Shown: positions 24,534 through 34,308 of the stretch, in pieces
How positions within the stretch are numbered: position 1 is the stretch's first letter
Layout: every line of letters begins with the position of its first letter
Assembly: GCA_002471825.1 (NCBI GenBank)
Contig: DKQS01000003.1
Coordinates: 62,001 to 126,000, forward strand
Source: Flavobacteriaceae bacterium UBA7302
Lineage (GTDB): Bacteria > Bacteroidota > Bacteroidia > Flavobacteriales > Flavobacteriaceae
Direction: 5' to 3'
DNA: 64,000 nucleotides
Notes under the pieces: model-generated
What the model saw: only the letters and a program-made list of their open reading frames with translations
The model's database searches: none
Told to the model about the DNA's origin: nothing
Position numbers and translations under genes: made by a program

Positions 24534-26525
24534 TTATTTCCTATGATCTTCTAAAAATTGTTTGATAGTTCTCGGATCCTTTTTTCGCTTGTGAGTGAGT
24601 TTTAATATTCGTTCCATATTAATCAAAGTAGGTCTTTCTTTATATACCATTTTGGCATAATGATAAGAGCTATCTGGATTCTTCATTCCTTTATTCAATT
24701 CAAAGATTACTGCTTTTAAAGCCTTATGTTCTTGCTGATATGGAGTCATTTTAATAGCTCTATTCAAATGATTCATGGCTGTTTTGTATCGTCCTTCGGA
24801 ATAGGCAAATTTTGCTTTTACCAACTCCTTAGATTTCCCCAATCCATGTAAATCTGGGAATCCAGCATACTCAGCCACTAACTCATTATAGGAAATTGGA
24901 TATTTTTGGGTAAACATATTAAATCCTTTGTCCCAATCACGAATTTTTAAATCCATCTTACTGGAAGTAAACATTTGGTAATTGGTATAAATGAGTGTAC
25001 CTGAAATCAAAATCAGTACTATCGGAATAAACTTCGGAATTCTGAAAGATTTTGCTTTGGTGGTCAAACTTAGAATTAACGCCAAAAATAGAAATGCCTC
25101 GATTTGAATAGGAGGGCGTTCCGCTGGAAAGTTTATAAAAGAATCAATACTAAACGCGATAAAAGCACAAAGTAATAATAGGTTTTTGAAACGCACTTCA
25201 TCTACTTTTCCATTAAAAACTCCTACAACTAAGAGATAAAAAATGATGGTGAAAAATCCAAGGAAGGGAATAAATCCAAGTAAACCCATTTCATACCCTA
25301 CTTGCAGAAAATCATTATGTACGCGACGCGGATAGAAATGACCTTGCCAGGCTATTGTGCTTTTAATTAAATCAGGTTTATTAATTAATTTCCACTGACC
25401 CAGACCTGATCCCAAAATTTTATTTTTTTTTAGCGTTTCCATTCCAGAAATCCATAACTTCTCTCTTCCACTATTTTCGAAATATTTGAAATTTGAAATT
25501 CCTTTTGCCTTAAAGTTAGTTTTGTTGTTATCAAAAAAAGGAAAATAACCAATTCCTGCTAAATCGATATTTTGAGTATTATAATTGAGATTTTCGGATT
25601 GATTTATCTGGTTTTTCCTCAAATTAAGAATGGTTATTTTTGGTTTTTCAAAAACCATATCAGAAATTGAATTCAATTGATCGGGATAAATCTTATTAAG
25701 CGATAAAGCAATATATCCCGCCGCCAAAAAAGCTAGCGTAACAGGAAGGATAATCCGAGTCATTTTGAATACAAATTTCTTTTCCAAATCCAAGAATACG
25801 AAGTATCCCACGATAAGGGTTAAAAGCAAAATTGGAAGACTGTAAATGGCCGTTCGAGCTCCCGTCAAAATGATTGCACAAACACCAAAAACAAATACGG
25901 ACAAGAAGATCAACCGAAACAGTTTTTTCCCTTTTACAAAATAGAACACTGCGAAAAAGGATTTTATAACCAAACTGGTGGCCAAAATATTCCTATTCCC
26001 ATAAATCTGATGAGGAATACTTTCAACTAACTCTCTACTCCGTGGTTCGTTATTATTTTCATAGAAATAAGAAACTAATTGATAAGCCTCAATTCCCAAG
26101 AAAATCACAAATAAAAGGGTAACATATTCAAAGTATTCTTTGGGATTCTCTTTGACAATTGAATAGAAAACAAAAAATGCAATGAGTGTATTTAGTAAAA
26201 AGGTAAGGTGAACAACTGATTCTGAAATTATCATTGACTTAGTGAAAGACAATAAAGCTATCCCAACAAAAATAGTTGCCCCAATGAATATGAATTTGCT
26301 TAGTTTATTATGAAAACTCAAGTCAAATTGCGAAGGGTTAAATAAAATATACCCAACAGCGCCAAAATTGACCAGCGCCACGTACAACCATTGGGTGTTC
26401 ATCACATCTAGGGCTCCTAAAGGCGGAACAAACAATACTAATAAATAGACCAAAATAATGGCCTTTTTAGCAATACTATTTTCCGGTTTTACTGAAATCT
26501 TTTTTGTTTTTATGTTTTTACCCAA
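24534..26525 (-). CDS. O-antigen ligase-like membrane protein with C-terminal TPR region
   Basis: 663 residues. About 12 membrane segments lie within residues 20-510. The large periplasmic loop of Wzy/WaaL-type proteins contains GSGLGQWKLI and the conserved His in RRVHNDFLQVGYEMGLLGFI, followed by the late helices. The last 120 residues are soluble and helical (KFAYSEGRYKTAMNHLNRAIKMTPY), a TPR-like repeat. The family joins or polymerises sugar chains at the outer face of the inner membrane. No other glycan genes are nearby, so the substrate is unknown. It is the third gene of a tight operon, 12 nt after the YqeY-like gene. Confidence 0.88.
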   Translation of the reverse strand: MGKNIKTKKISVKPENSIAKKAIILVYLLVLFVPPLGALDVMNTQWLYVALVNFGAVGYILFNPSQFDLSFHNKLSKFIFIGATIFVGIALLSFTKSMIISESVVHLTFLLNTLIAFFVFYSIVKENPKEYFEYVTLLFVIFLGIEAYQLVSYFYENNNEPRSRELVESIPHQIYGNRNILATSLVIKSFFAVFYFVKGKKLFRLIFLSVFVFGVCAIILTGARTAIYSLPILLLTLIVGYFVFLDLEKKFVFKMTRIILPVTLAFLAAGYIALSLNKIYPDQLNSISDMVFEKPKITILNLRKNQINQSENLNYNTQNIDLAGIGYFPFFDNNKTNFKAKGISNFKYFENSGREKLWISGMETLKKNKILGSGLGQWKLINKPDLIKSTIAWQGHFYPRRVHNDFLQVGYEMGLLGFIPFLGFFTIIFYLLVVGVFNGKVDEVRFKNLLLLCAFIAFSIDSFINFPAERPPIQIEAFLFLALILSLTTKAKSFRIPKFIPIVLILISGTLIYTNYQMFTSSKMDLKIRDWDKGFNMFTQKYPISYNELVAEYAGFPDLHGLGKSKELVKAKFAYSEGRYKTAMNHLNRAIKMTPYQQEHKALKAVIFELNKGMKNPDSSYHYAKMVYKERPTLINMERILKLTHKRKKDPRTIKQFLEDHRK

Positions 26526-26537
26526 TGATGTTGATTT

Positions 26538-26984
26538 TTACATTAAGTTCTTCTTCACAAATGTAGAAATGATTTTACCATCTGCTTTTCCTGCCAATTC
26601 TTTCGACAAAATACCCATAACCTTACCCATGTCTTTCATTCCGCTTGCTCCAATTTTTGCAATGGTAGCAATTACAGCTTGTTCAATCTGTTCTTCACTC
26701 ATGGCTTCCGGTAAAAATTGAGAGAGTATCTCTGCCTCTGCCAATTCGGGTTTGGCCAAATCTTCACGTCCCTGCTCAATAAAAACCGCTGCACTATCTT
26801 TCCGCTGTTTTACTTGCTTCTGAATGATTTTCACTTCGTCTTGCTCTGTCAGCTCATGATTGGCACCTTCCGTCTTCGCTAATAAAAATGCCGATTTTAC
26901 AGCTCGTAATGCTTGTAGAGCAACGGTATCTTTTGCTTTCATGGCAGTTTTCATTTGCTCCATTATGGCCTTCTCTAAACTCAT
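26538..26984 (-). CDS. GatB/YqeY domain protein
   Basis: 148 residues, the stand-alone YqeY form. Motifs are AMKAKDTVALQALRAVKSAF, IIQKQVKQRKDSAAVFIEQGREDLAKPELAEAEIL and LPEAMSEEQIEQAV, with the C-terminal MGKVMGILSKELAGKADGKII. The domain resembles the tRNA-binding tail of the GatB amidotransferase; the role of the free form is not established. Its ATG overlaps the TGA of the retropepsin-like gene by 4 nt (ATGA), indicating translational coupling. Confidence 0.95.
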   Translation of the reverse strand: MSLEKAIMEQMKTAMKAKDTVALQALRAVKSAFLLAKTEGANHELTEQDEVKIIQKQVKQRKDSAAVFIEQGREDLAKPELAEAEILSQFLPEAMSEEQIEQAVIATIAKIGASGMKDMGKVMGILSKELAGKADGKIISTFVKKNLM

Positions 26985-27430
26985 TTCTTTGATTTTTTAA
27001 GGTATAGTATTTTCTTCTTGTAATCTATGATGGCTTTGCCCTTTTCCAAAATATCTGCTCCTATAATTCCGTCTACTTTCTTGACGTCATGTTGTTCCAA
27101 AGCCGAATTGACATGAGACAAATCAAACAACACCAAATTGAAATTTTTCATTTTCCAATCTCCAAGTTTCAAGCTATTGTTCTTAGATTCTTGGGTGTCC
27201 ATGCCAATAGCGCCAGCACCAGCCGCTTTGGTATCACTTTCCTCTGCCACCAATTTAAAGTTTTCTTTCAAATCGATTCCCACACAAGAATTGGAGGCAC
27301 CTGTATCCAATATGAAGCGACCTTTCACCTTATTGATATAACCTTTCAATTCCAAGTGATTGGTCTTGGTCTTTTTTAACTTAATGGATACGTAATTCTT
27401 TTTGGATAAAGTTTTCTTCAGATTCGTCAT
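26981..27430 (-). CDS. Retropepsin-like aspartic protease
   Basis: 149 residues from the ATG at 27430; a longer frame would need a TTG 18 nt upstream. The catalytic motif LDTGAS has Asp42 and is preceded by the usual GRFILDTG strand. VDGIIGADILEKGKAIIDY is the conserved second half of single-domain retropepsins. Such proteins act as dimers. There is no signal peptide, so it is probably cytoplasmic. First gene of the operon with the YqeY-like and O-antigen-ligase-like genes. Confidence 0.88.
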   Translation of the reverse strand: MTNLKKTLSKKNYVSIKLKKTKTNHLELKGYINKVKGRFILDTGASNSCVGIDLKENFKLVAEESDTKAAGAGAIGMDTQESKNNSLKLGDWKMKNFNLVLFDLSHVNSALEQHDVKKVDGIIGADILEKGKAIIDYKKKILYLKKSKK

Positions 27431-27581
27431 GATTCGCAATTCAACCAAAAATACAATTTCTCAAAGGCAATCGAAATACAATTATCCATTATTTATTTGA
27501 TTTCAAAATAAGTGAAAATTAATTGGTGATATTGACTGCTTCAAGATTAATCTTTATCTTGGAACAGCTAAAGAATGTAGT

Positions 27582-28043
27582 ATGAAGACAACGAAACGAT
27601 TAGAACAGGCATTAATAAAATTATACAACGCATATCATAACGACCGATTGAATCCAGAAGACTGCACGGCTTGTGCTGTAGGGAATATTCTGGACAATCA
27701 TGAGAGTTGGAAACATTTGACCCTCCAGCATGGATCTATCCATTTGAGTTACGTTGGAAGAGTTCACCAAAACTTGGGACGAAAGTTCAATGGATATACT
27801 CCTCTTGAAATTTTACAAATTGAGAAAGTTTTTTTAGAGGCCTGCGGTTTCCAAACACCTCTTTGTCATTACAACAAGAAACCTTATAATCCTACCGACA
27901 AGGATGTCTTATTTAACGGACTCAATGCTGTAGTGAACTATTTGTGTGAATTGGACAACATTCCGAATGTAATGGACTATTCAAAAATCTTTGAACAGGA
28001 AGACGGTTATCCAGTATACAAACTAGAAGCCATTTTAAGTTAA
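27582..28043 (+). CDS. Conserved small protein next to the Nqr operon
   Basis: 153 residues, soluble, with conserved-looking CTACAVGN (C28, C31) and further Cys near residues 87, 95 and 122, then FNGLNAVVNYLCELDNIPNVMDYSKIFE. I recall flavobacterial homologues of this length being labelled as Nqr subunit F, but it has none of the ferredoxin or flavin domains of NqrF, so that label would be wrong. It is convergent with nqrF, separated by a shared terminator. The Cys pair might bind a metal; function unknown. Confidence 0.75.
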   Translation: MKTTKRLEQALIKLYNAYHNDRLNPEDCTACAVGNILDNHESWKHLTLQHGSIHLSYVGRVHQNLGRKFNGYTPLEILQIEKVFLEACGFQTPLCHYNKKPYNPTDKDVLFNGLNAVVNYLCELDNIPNVMDYSKIFEQEDGYPVYKLEAILS

Positions 28044-28063
28044 GATTCCCAAATCAACAAGCA

Positions 28064-28096
28064 TAAAAAAACCAGCAATTCCTTGCTGGTTTTTCT
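28064..28096. terminator. Bidirectional Rho-independent terminator
   Basis: AAAAACCAGCAA / TTGCTGGTTTTT stem of about 12 bp with a 4-nt loop, with A and T tracts on either side. It separates the convergent small gene and nqrF. Confidence 0.92.
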
Positions 28097-28111
28097 TTCA
28101 TATTCTTTCGT

Positions 28112-29422
28112 TTATCCTCCAAAGTCATCAAATCGAATGTTTTCATCTGGAATTCCGAAATCTTCTCCCATTTTCTGAACGGCTTGGTTCATTAATGGCG
28201 GACCACAGAAATACAATTCGATATCTTCTGGAGATTCATGGTGATTCAAATAGTTATCGATCACACAATTGTGAATGAATCCTACGAATCCGTCTCCCTC
28301 AGTATCATTGATATCCTTCTTAACTTTCCAGTTATCCTCTTCTAAAGGCTCAGACAAGGCCAAGTAGAACTTGAAGTTATCAAACTTACGCTCTAATTCA
28401 TAGAAATGCTCTAAGTAGAACAATTCTCTCTTTGAACGACCTCCGTACCAATACGTCACTTTTCTACCCGTTTCTAGGGTCTTGAATAGGTGATACAAGT
28501 GGGAACGCATCGGTGCCATACCTGCTCCACCTCCTACGTATAACATTTCAGCTTCAGACTCATTGATGAAAAACTCACCATAAGGCCCCGAAATGGTTAC
28601 TTTGTCTCCTGGTTTTTGTGCAAAAATGAAGGAAGAAGCCACACCTGGATTCACATCCATCCATTGGTTCTTAGCTCTATCCCATGGCGGAGTGGCAATC
28701 CGTACGTTCAACATGATATCTCGACCTTCTGCTGGATAAGAAGCCATCGAATAGGCTCTTTCCACCACCTCATCATTCTTCATTACCAATGGCCACAATC
28801 CGAACTTATCCCACTCAGTTTTAAACTTATCTGGAGTATCATGTTCTTCTGGATGCGCGGTAATATCGATATCTGAGTATTTGATCTCACAAGGTGGAAT
28901 TTCAATCTGGATGTATCCTCCAGCCTTGTAATTCATATCCTCTGGAATACGTACTACAAATTCTTTGATGAACGAAGCCACATTATAGTTACGAACAACC
29001 TCAGCTTCCCATTTCTTGATTCCGAATACCTCCTCAGGAATGGTAATGTTCATGTCTTGCTTCACCTTTACCTGGCAAGCCAAACGTGCTCCCGACTTCA
29101 ATTCTTTTCTCGTAAAGTGCGGTGTTTCTGTTGGCAAAGCTTCACCTCCACCTTCTAAAACGTGACATTCGCACTGAATACAAGAACCTCCACCACCACA
29201 TGCTGAAGGCAAGAAGATTTTCTCATTACCTAAGGTGGTCAATAAAGTACTTCCTGAATCAACCTCAATCTGTTTTTCCCCATTAATTGTAATGGTAACT
29301 GGTCCTGAAGGTGATAATTTTTGTTTTACAAATAATAACAGTGCAACCAATACTAAGGTGATTAGTAAAAAAGCCGCAACCGTCGCAATAATAGTTCCTG
29401 TTGTTCCTGCTGCTAATATCAT
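28112..29422 (-). CDS. nqrF: Na+-translocating NADH:quinone reductase subunit F
   Basis: 436 residues. One N-terminal membrane helix (about 8-32) is followed by a plant-type ferredoxin domain with [2Fe-2S] ligands C75, C81, C84 and C116, then an FAD domain (RAYSMASYPAEG) and an NADH-binding domain (MLYVGGGAGMAPMRSHL, LYFCGPPLMNQAV). It oxidises NADH and feeds electrons into the sodium pump. Last gene of nqrABCDEF, starting 1 nt after nqrE ends. Confidence 0.98.
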   Translation of the reverse strand: MILAAGTTGTIIATVAAFLLITLVLVALLLFVKQKLSPSGPVTITINGEKQIEVDSGSTLLTTLGNEKIFLPSACGGGGSCIQCECHVLEGGGEALPTETPHFTRKELKSGARLACQVKVKQDMNITIPEEVFGIKKWEAEVVRNYNVASFIKEFVVRIPEDMNYKAGGYIQIEIPPCEIKYSDIDITAHPEEHDTPDKFKTEWDKFGLWPLVMKNDEVVERAYSMASYPAEGRDIMLNVRIATPPWDRAKNQWMDVNPGVASSFIFAQKPGDKVTISGPYGEFFINESEAEMLYVGGGAGMAPMRSHLYHLFKTLETGRKVTYWYGGRSKRELFYLEHFYELERKFDNFKFYLALSEPLEEDNWKVKKDINDTEGDGFVGFIHNCVIDNYLNHHESPEDIELYFCGPPLMNQAVQKMGEDFGIPDENIRFDDFGG

Positions 29423-29423
29423 A

Positions 29424-30149
29424 TTATTGATCTGTATTAGTATTAACCGCTACAATCTCTTTTTCAGTTTCTGTAGCTTTTTCTTTTTCTAACTGAGCTT
29501 CTACTTTTGGAGCTTCTTCTTTCTTCTCATCTCCTCCAGTTAACATTCCTCCGAAACTCATAAATCCGATCGCCATCAAACCGGTAATGATAAAGGTTAT
29601 ACCCAACCCTCTTAAGGCAGGTGGTACGGCAGAATATCTGATTTTCTCACGAATCGCAGCAATTGCTAGAATTGCTAAAAACCACCCGATTCCAGATCCT
29701 ATTCCATAGGTTAAAGACAATCCTAAACTTGGAATTTCTCTAGACTGCATGAATAAACTTCCTCCTAAGATTGCACAGTTTACAGCAATCAACGGTAAGA
29801 AAATACCCAATGAGTTGTATAGTGCTGGAGAGAACTTCTCTACAATGATTTCAACCAATTGTACCATTGTCGCAATGGTTGCAATAAACATGATGAACGA
29901 TAAGAAACTCAAGTCATAACTTGCAAATTCTTCTCCCAACCAAACCAAAGCTCCTTCTTTTAAGATATACTGATCTAACAACCAGTTTAAAGGCACCGTC
30001 ACTGCCAATACAAAAATAACGGCAGCTCCTAATCCTACAGCTGTTGATACTTTTTTAGACACCGCTAAGTATGAACACATTCCTAAGAACGTTGCGAATA
30101 CCATGTTGTCAATAAAAACCGATTTAAAAAATAATTCTACGTGCTCCAT
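29424..30149 (-). CDS. nqrE: Na+-translocating NADH:quinone reductase subunit E
   Basis: 241 residues with six membrane helices and the conserved N-terminal FFKSVFIDNMVFATFLGMCSYLAVSKKV (FFxxIFxxNMxL-type start) with its membrane Cys. Helix LIAVNCAILGGSLF carries the second conserved Cys (AVNCAILG). NqrD/E helices carry electrons across the membrane. The last 36 residues form a charged tail (EKKEEAPKVEAQLEKEKATE) beyond the normal length of about 200. Confidence 0.97.
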   Translation of the reverse strand: MEHVELFFKSVFIDNMVFATFLGMCSYLAVSKKVSTAVGLGAAVIFVLAVTVPLNWLLDQYILKEGALVWLGEEFASYDLSFLSFIMFIATIATMVQLVEIIVEKFSPALYNSLGIFLPLIAVNCAILGGSLFMQSREIPSLGLSLTYGIGSGIGWFLAILAIAAIREKIRYSAVPPALRGLGITFIITGLMAIGFMSFGGMLTGGDEKKEEAPKVEAQLEKEKATETEKEIVAVNTNTDQ

Positions 30150-30154
30150 GATAT

Positions 30155-30802
30155 TTATGCTTCTTCAATTAACGCTTTGTTTCTAGATCTCTGAACCCAA
30201 ATAATGATTCCCACTACAATTAAGGCCATTGGAGACAACAACATAAATCCGTTGTTCTCGTAACCAATTGCGTATAATCCAGTTTTCTCGATTGGATCTC
30301 CTAACACAGGAATTCCTAATAAAGTTCCAGATCCTAATAATTCTCTAAAGAATCCTACAATGATTAAAATTGCAGCATATCCTAAAGAGTTTCCTATTCC
30401 GTCTAAGAAAGATCTCCACGGTCCGTTTCCTAAAGCAAATGCCTCAAAACGTCCCATAATAATACAGTTTGTGATGATCAGCCCTACGAATACCGAAAGG
30501 GTCTTACTTAATTCGTATGCGAATGCCTTCAGTACCAAGTCCACGATAATTACCAAAGTCGCAACTACGATCAACTGCACAATGATTCGGATTTTGGAAG
30601 GGATGATGTTTCTCATTAATGAGATCACCACATTACCTACTCCCAATACAAACAATACTGAAATCGACATTACAATCGATGCTTTTAACTCAGCCGTAAT
30701 TGCCAACGCAGAACAAATACCTAATACCTGGATGGTAATAGGGTTGTTATCTGCTAATGGATCTAAGATTAAGGCTGTATCTTTTTTTGATAATAGTCCC
30801 AT
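30155..30802 (-). CDS. nqrD: Na+-translocating NADH:quinone reductase subunit D
   Basis: 215 residues, six membrane helices. NNPITIQVLGICSALAITAELKASI carries the conserved Cys of the first half and GLIITNCIIMGRFEAFALGN the second. It is the paralogue and partner of NqrE. It lies 5 nt upstream of nqrE and 3 nt after nqrC. Confidence 0.97.
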   Translation of the reverse strand: MGLLSKKDTALILDPLADNNPITIQVLGICSALAITAELKASIVMSISVLFVLGVGNVVISLMRNIIPSKIRIIVQLIVVATLVIIVDLVLKAFAYELSKTLSVFVGLIITNCIIMGRFEAFALGNGPWRSFLDGIGNSLGYAAILIIVGFFRELLGSGTLLGIPVLGDPIEKTGLYAIGYENNGFMLLSPMALIVVGIIIWVQRSRNKALIEEA

Positions 30803-30805
30803 AGA

Positions 30806-31552
30806 TTATTTTTTTAACGATTTAAAGTAAGGTACATACAACTGTAAATCTGATTTGATCATTGCAGAAACTCCGTCACCAGTAATGGTTGCTCCGGCAA
30901 TTGCGTCAACTTCATAGTCTGTTTTGTCTTCGTTCTTTGGATCATTATTTCCTTTGGCAACGCGTACACCTTTGAATTCTCCTGATTCAGTTAATAAGTG
31001 TTCTCCAATGAAATCATCCATAAAATAACGCTGTTTGATATTTGCTCCTAGACCAGGTGTCTCTCCCTTGTGATCAAAATAAGCACCTTGAATAACCATG
31101 TTTTCGTCTAATGCTACATATCCCCAGATTGCATCCCAAAGACCCTTACCTCTGATTGGTGCCACGTAAAATTTCTTTCCGTCTTTCTCACCAACAAACA
31201 AAGGCAATCTTCTGATGCCACCTTTCTTAGCTTTATCTTTTTCCTTCTTTACATCAATCAAATAAGCGTTTTCATCTTCTGAAACATTGTCTCCTTCAAT
31301 TACTAACTGTTTTGTGATGTATTTTGTAAATTCTTGCTCTGCAATGCTCGTTGAAACAAACTCGGCCGTTGTTTCAGTATTTTCATTCACCCCCATTGCA
31401 TACAAGATGTTCTGTTGCTTTTCGATTCTTTTGTTTTCGTCAATATTTGGTTTTAATGACGAAGCAAAGAATGCTAATAAGGAACCTACAACAACTACCA
31501 TTCCTACTGCGAATAGCACCGTGTAAACATTCCCGTCTGTTTTCTTACTCAT
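30806..31552 (-). CDS. nqrC: Na+-translocating NADH:quinone reductase subunit C
   Basis: 248 residues. One N-terminal membrane helix is followed by a periplasmic FMN-binding domain. The covalent FMN site is in DAIAGATITGDGVSAM, where the Thr of the GAT motif carries FMN. GETPGLGANI is the other conserved block of the FMN-binding family. Subunit of the sodium pump, in operon order between nqrB and nqrD. Confidence 0.97.
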   Translation of the reverse strand: MSKKTDGNVYTVLFAVGMVVVVGSLLAFFASSLKPNIDENKRIEKQQNILYAMGVNENTETTAEFVSTSIAEQEFTKYITKQLVIEGDNVSEDENAYLIDVKKEKDKAKKGGIRRLPLFVGEKDGKKFYVAPIRGKGLWDAIWGYVALDENMVIQGAYFDHKGETPGLGANIKQRYFMDDFIGEHLLTESGEFKGVRVAKGNNDPKNEDKTDYEVDAIAGATITGDGVSAMIKSDLQLYVPYFKSLKK

Positions 31553-31554
31553 CC

Positions 31555-32754
31555 TTAGGCAGTTTTTAGTTTTAATCTCTTCATTCTCTTTTTCACATTT
31601 CCTTGAACCACATAGTGATCAATTGTAGGAGCGAATACGTTCATCAATAAGATGGCTAAGAATACTCCTTCTGGATATGCTGGATTGAATACACGAATCA
31701 TGATGGAAATAAATCCGATTAAGAATCCGTAAATCCATTTTCCTTTGTTTGTCTGTGAGGCAGTCACTGGATCTGTCGCCATGTACACAGCTCCAAATGC
31801 CAATCCACCAATCATTAAGTGCTCCCACCAAGGTGCATTCATCAATCCGTAAAACTTACTTGATTCTGTGATGATGTCTGCCGCCACTACTTGATTGAAT
31901 ATGATTCCCATCGCTGCAGCTCCTAAGAAGGTTGAAATGATGATTCTCCAGCTTCCAATTTTGGTGAAGATCAAAAATGCCGCACCTAATAAGATTAGGA
32001 ATGTAGAAGTTTCTCCTACTGAACCTGGAATAAACCCGAAGAACTTGTCCCAGTTCGAATACACTGGTTCCATATTTTGCGCATAGCTACCCAAAATAGT
32101 TTCTCCTGAAATCGCATCCGCAGTACCCGCTCTGTTTACCGCATCATACACCCAAACCTTATCACCACTCATCCAAGTCGGATAAGCAAAGAATAAGAAG
32201 GCTCTAATGGTCAACGCTGGATTCAAGATGTTCATTCCCGTTCCACCGAAAACTTCTTTTCCAATCACTACACCAAAGGCTACAGCTACTGCCAACATCC
32301 ATAATGGCGTATCCACTGGAACGATTAACGGAACTAACATTCCTGTTACCAAGTATCCTTCTTCAACTTCGTGGCCTTTGATTACCGCAAAAATAAATTC
32401 GATTAATAGACCCACACCATAAGAAACTACCACTAATGGCAATACCTTAATGATACCAATCCATAAGTTGTCCATGGTGAAGAAGTTCGCTAACGGATCT
32501 AATCGTAAAGAGCTATCAATCGCTGCATAATGCTGATAACCTGCATTAAACATTCCGAAGATTAAACATGGAACCAATGCCATGATAACCGTATTCATAG
32601 TACGTTTTAAATCGTCGGCCGCCTTCACATGTGTACCGTTATGAGTTACCTCATTTGGCGTGTACAAGAAAGTATGGAACGCATTGAAAGCAGGTGCCAT
32701 CTTGGTTCCTTTATACTTTTCTTTTAAGTCATGTAATTTGTTCTTTAAACTCAT
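31555..32754 (-). CDS. nqrB: Na+-translocating NADH:quinone reductase subunit B
   Basis: 399 residues with about ten membrane helices, the main membrane subunit, which binds riboflavin, FMN and quinone and houses the sodium path. Conserved segments are GKEVFGGTGMNILNPALTIRAFLFF, MATDPVTASQTNKGKWIYG (predicted FMN-Thr region) and VFAPTIDHYVV near the end. It lies 2 nt upstream of nqrC and 4 nt downstream of nqrA. Confidence 0.97.
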   Translation of the reverse strand: MSLKNKLHDLKEKYKGTKMAPAFNAFHTFLYTPNEVTHNGTHVKAADDLKRTMNTVIMALVPCLIFGMFNAGYQHYAAIDSSLRLDPLANFFTMDNLWIGIIKVLPLVVVSYGVGLLIEFIFAVIKGHEVEEGYLVTGMLVPLIVPVDTPLWMLAVAVAFGVVIGKEVFGGTGMNILNPALTIRAFLFFAYPTWMSGDKVWVYDAVNRAGTADAISGETILGSYAQNMEPVYSNWDKFFGFIPGSVGETSTFLILLGAAFLIFTKIGSWRIIISTFLGAAAMGIIFNQVVAADIITESSKFYGLMNAPWWEHLMIGGLAFGAVYMATDPVTASQTNKGKWIYGFLIGFISIMIRVFNPAYPEGVFLAILLMNVFAPTIDHYVVQGNVKKRMKRLKLKTA

Positions 32755-32758
32755 AATA

Positions 32759-34108
32759 TTATCCTAATTCTTCTTTCATTAAATCTAAACCTTCTCTAAT
32801 AATCTGCTGATGTGGCTGCTTAGATACACAGATGAATTCTGTTAGTGCAAAATCCTCTGGTGCAACTTCATAACCACCTAATGCTTCCATTTCATCCAAA
32901 TCTTTCACCATGAATGCCTTCAACAACTGTAATGGATAAATATCTAATGGGAATACCTCTTCGTAAGAACCTGTTACTACAAAAGCTCTATGCTCACCGT
33001 TGGTGTTGGTGTTCAAATCGTATTTCTTTTTCGGAGTCAACCAAGAAAAGGTCAAGGCTCTCGAAGTCGAAATTTTATCAAAAATTGGTCGGTTCCAACC
33101 GAAGAAATCGTAATCGTCTCCTTCTGGAATCGCCGTAATTTGGTTGTCGTAATATCCTAAGAAACCATCCATTTCTGTTTGAGTTCCTGAAAGCACATTT
33201 CCGCTAATAACACGAACGTTATCGGCATCAATATTTTCAGCGACTACATCAGCAATAGTTGCTCCCGCAACAGCGGTTACATATTTTGGTTCGTTAATTT
33301 TAGATCCAGTCAACGCGATGGTTCTCGTCAAGTTTAATTTACCTGTTAAGAACAATTCACCGATCACCACCAAGTCTTGCGGAGTAACCACCCATACAAC
33401 TTCTCCTTTGTTGATCGGATCAATCATTCCGATTTGTGTTCCAACATTTCCTGAAGGATGTGGACCCGTTACCCTGTGCAATTCAATCCCTTCCATCGAG
33501 TTGAAAGGAGTGTTTTGATTTGCTCCCACTGAAACATGTACTTTCCCTTTGGTCAATTTCCCAAGGGCTGTAATAGCAGCTTGTAATTCTTCCGTTTTTC
33601 CGTCTAGTGTGTAGCTGTAGTCAGCTGCCAGTGGCGCACTTGCATATGCTGATATGAAGATGGCCTTCGGAGCTTGATTCGGATTCGCAACGATGTCATA
33701 CGGACGTTGTTTGATGAATGGCCAACAGCCAGATTCGAACAAAGCGTCTTTCACTTGTTGTTCATCTAAATCTCCTACGTTCTTCTTTCCAAAGTCTTTA
33801 AAACTTTGCTTGGCGTCTGCTTCAATTTTCATTGATAACACCCTTCTTCTTGCTCCTCTTACGATCTCAACAACGGTTCCTGCTACCGGAGAAGGAAACA
33901 AAATTCTTTCATCGGCTTTGGAATAAAACAAGGCTTCACCAGCTTTCACCTTCGTGCCTTCTTTCGCAATAATTTTTGGAGTAATTCCATGAAAATCTTG
34001 AGGCTGGACAGCGTAGATTTTACTTGGAGCAGCAGAAGAAGTTTCCTGCTTTGCATCGCCAACGAGCTTAATATCTAAACCCTTTTTGATACGAATGTCT
34101 TTTGACAT
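32759..34108 (-). CDS. nqrA: Na+-translocating NADH:quinone reductase subunit A
   Basis: 449 residues, a cytoplasmic subunit with an N-terminal biotinyl/Rnf-C-like domain (FHGITPKIIAKEGTKVKAGEALFY, FPSPVAGTVVEIVRGARR) and a central region with HVSVGANQNTPF and TGPHPSGNVGTQIG. First gene of the operon; six subunits in canonical order show a complete sodium pump, the usual primary NADH dehydrogenase of marine flavobacteria. Confidence 0.97.
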   Translation of the reverse strand: MSKDIRIKKGLDIKLVGDAKQETSSAAPSKIYAVQPQDFHGITPKIIAKEGTKVKAGEALFYSKADERILFPSPVAGTVVEIVRGARRRVLSMKIEADAKQSFKDFGKKNVGDLDEQQVKDALFESGCWPFIKQRPYDIVANPNQAPKAIFISAYASAPLAADYSYTLDGKTEELQAAITALGKLTKGKVHVSVGANQNTPFNSMEGIELHRVTGPHPSGNVGTQIGMIDPINKGEVVWVVTPQDLVVIGELFLTGKLNLTRTIALTGSKINEPKYVTAVAGATIADVVAENIDADNVRVISGNVLSGTQTEMDGFLGYYDNQITAIPEGDDYDFFGWNRPIFDKISTSRALTFSWLTPKKKYDLNTNTNGEHRAFVVTGSYEEVFPLDIYPLQLLKAFMVKDLDEMEALGGYEVAPEDFALTEFICVSKQPHQQIIREGLDLMKEELG

Positions 34109-34143
34109 ATTGTTAGTAAGTTTTGTTACATTATAAAATCACG

Positions 34144-34151
34144 CAAAAATA
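34144..34151 (-). promoter_or_regulatory. -7 element of the nqr operon
   Basis: TATTTTTG on the minus strand matches TAnnTTTG, 35 nt before the nqrA start. No clear -33 TTG. Confidence 0.5.
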
Positions 34152-34272
34152 ATTATTTTGACACGTATAGTTAAAGGATTCACTCTTATATCTTTCTTAA
34201 AGATATTTATTTATACCAATTCTAAATAAGGAAATTTCGAAATCGTTTTCATTTTGAATTTTGGTATGCAAA

Positions 34273-34304
34273 TTGTTACATATCAATAACTAATCTTACC
34301 TTTA
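34273..34304 (+). promoter_or_regulatory. Promoter abutting the Plug-type gene
   Basis: TTG (34273-34275), a spacer of 21 nt, then TACCTTTA (34297-34304), one mismatch from TAnnTTTG. It ends 4 nt before the ATG, so the transcript would have little or no leader. Confidence 0.55.
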
Positions 34305-34308
34305 CCCT

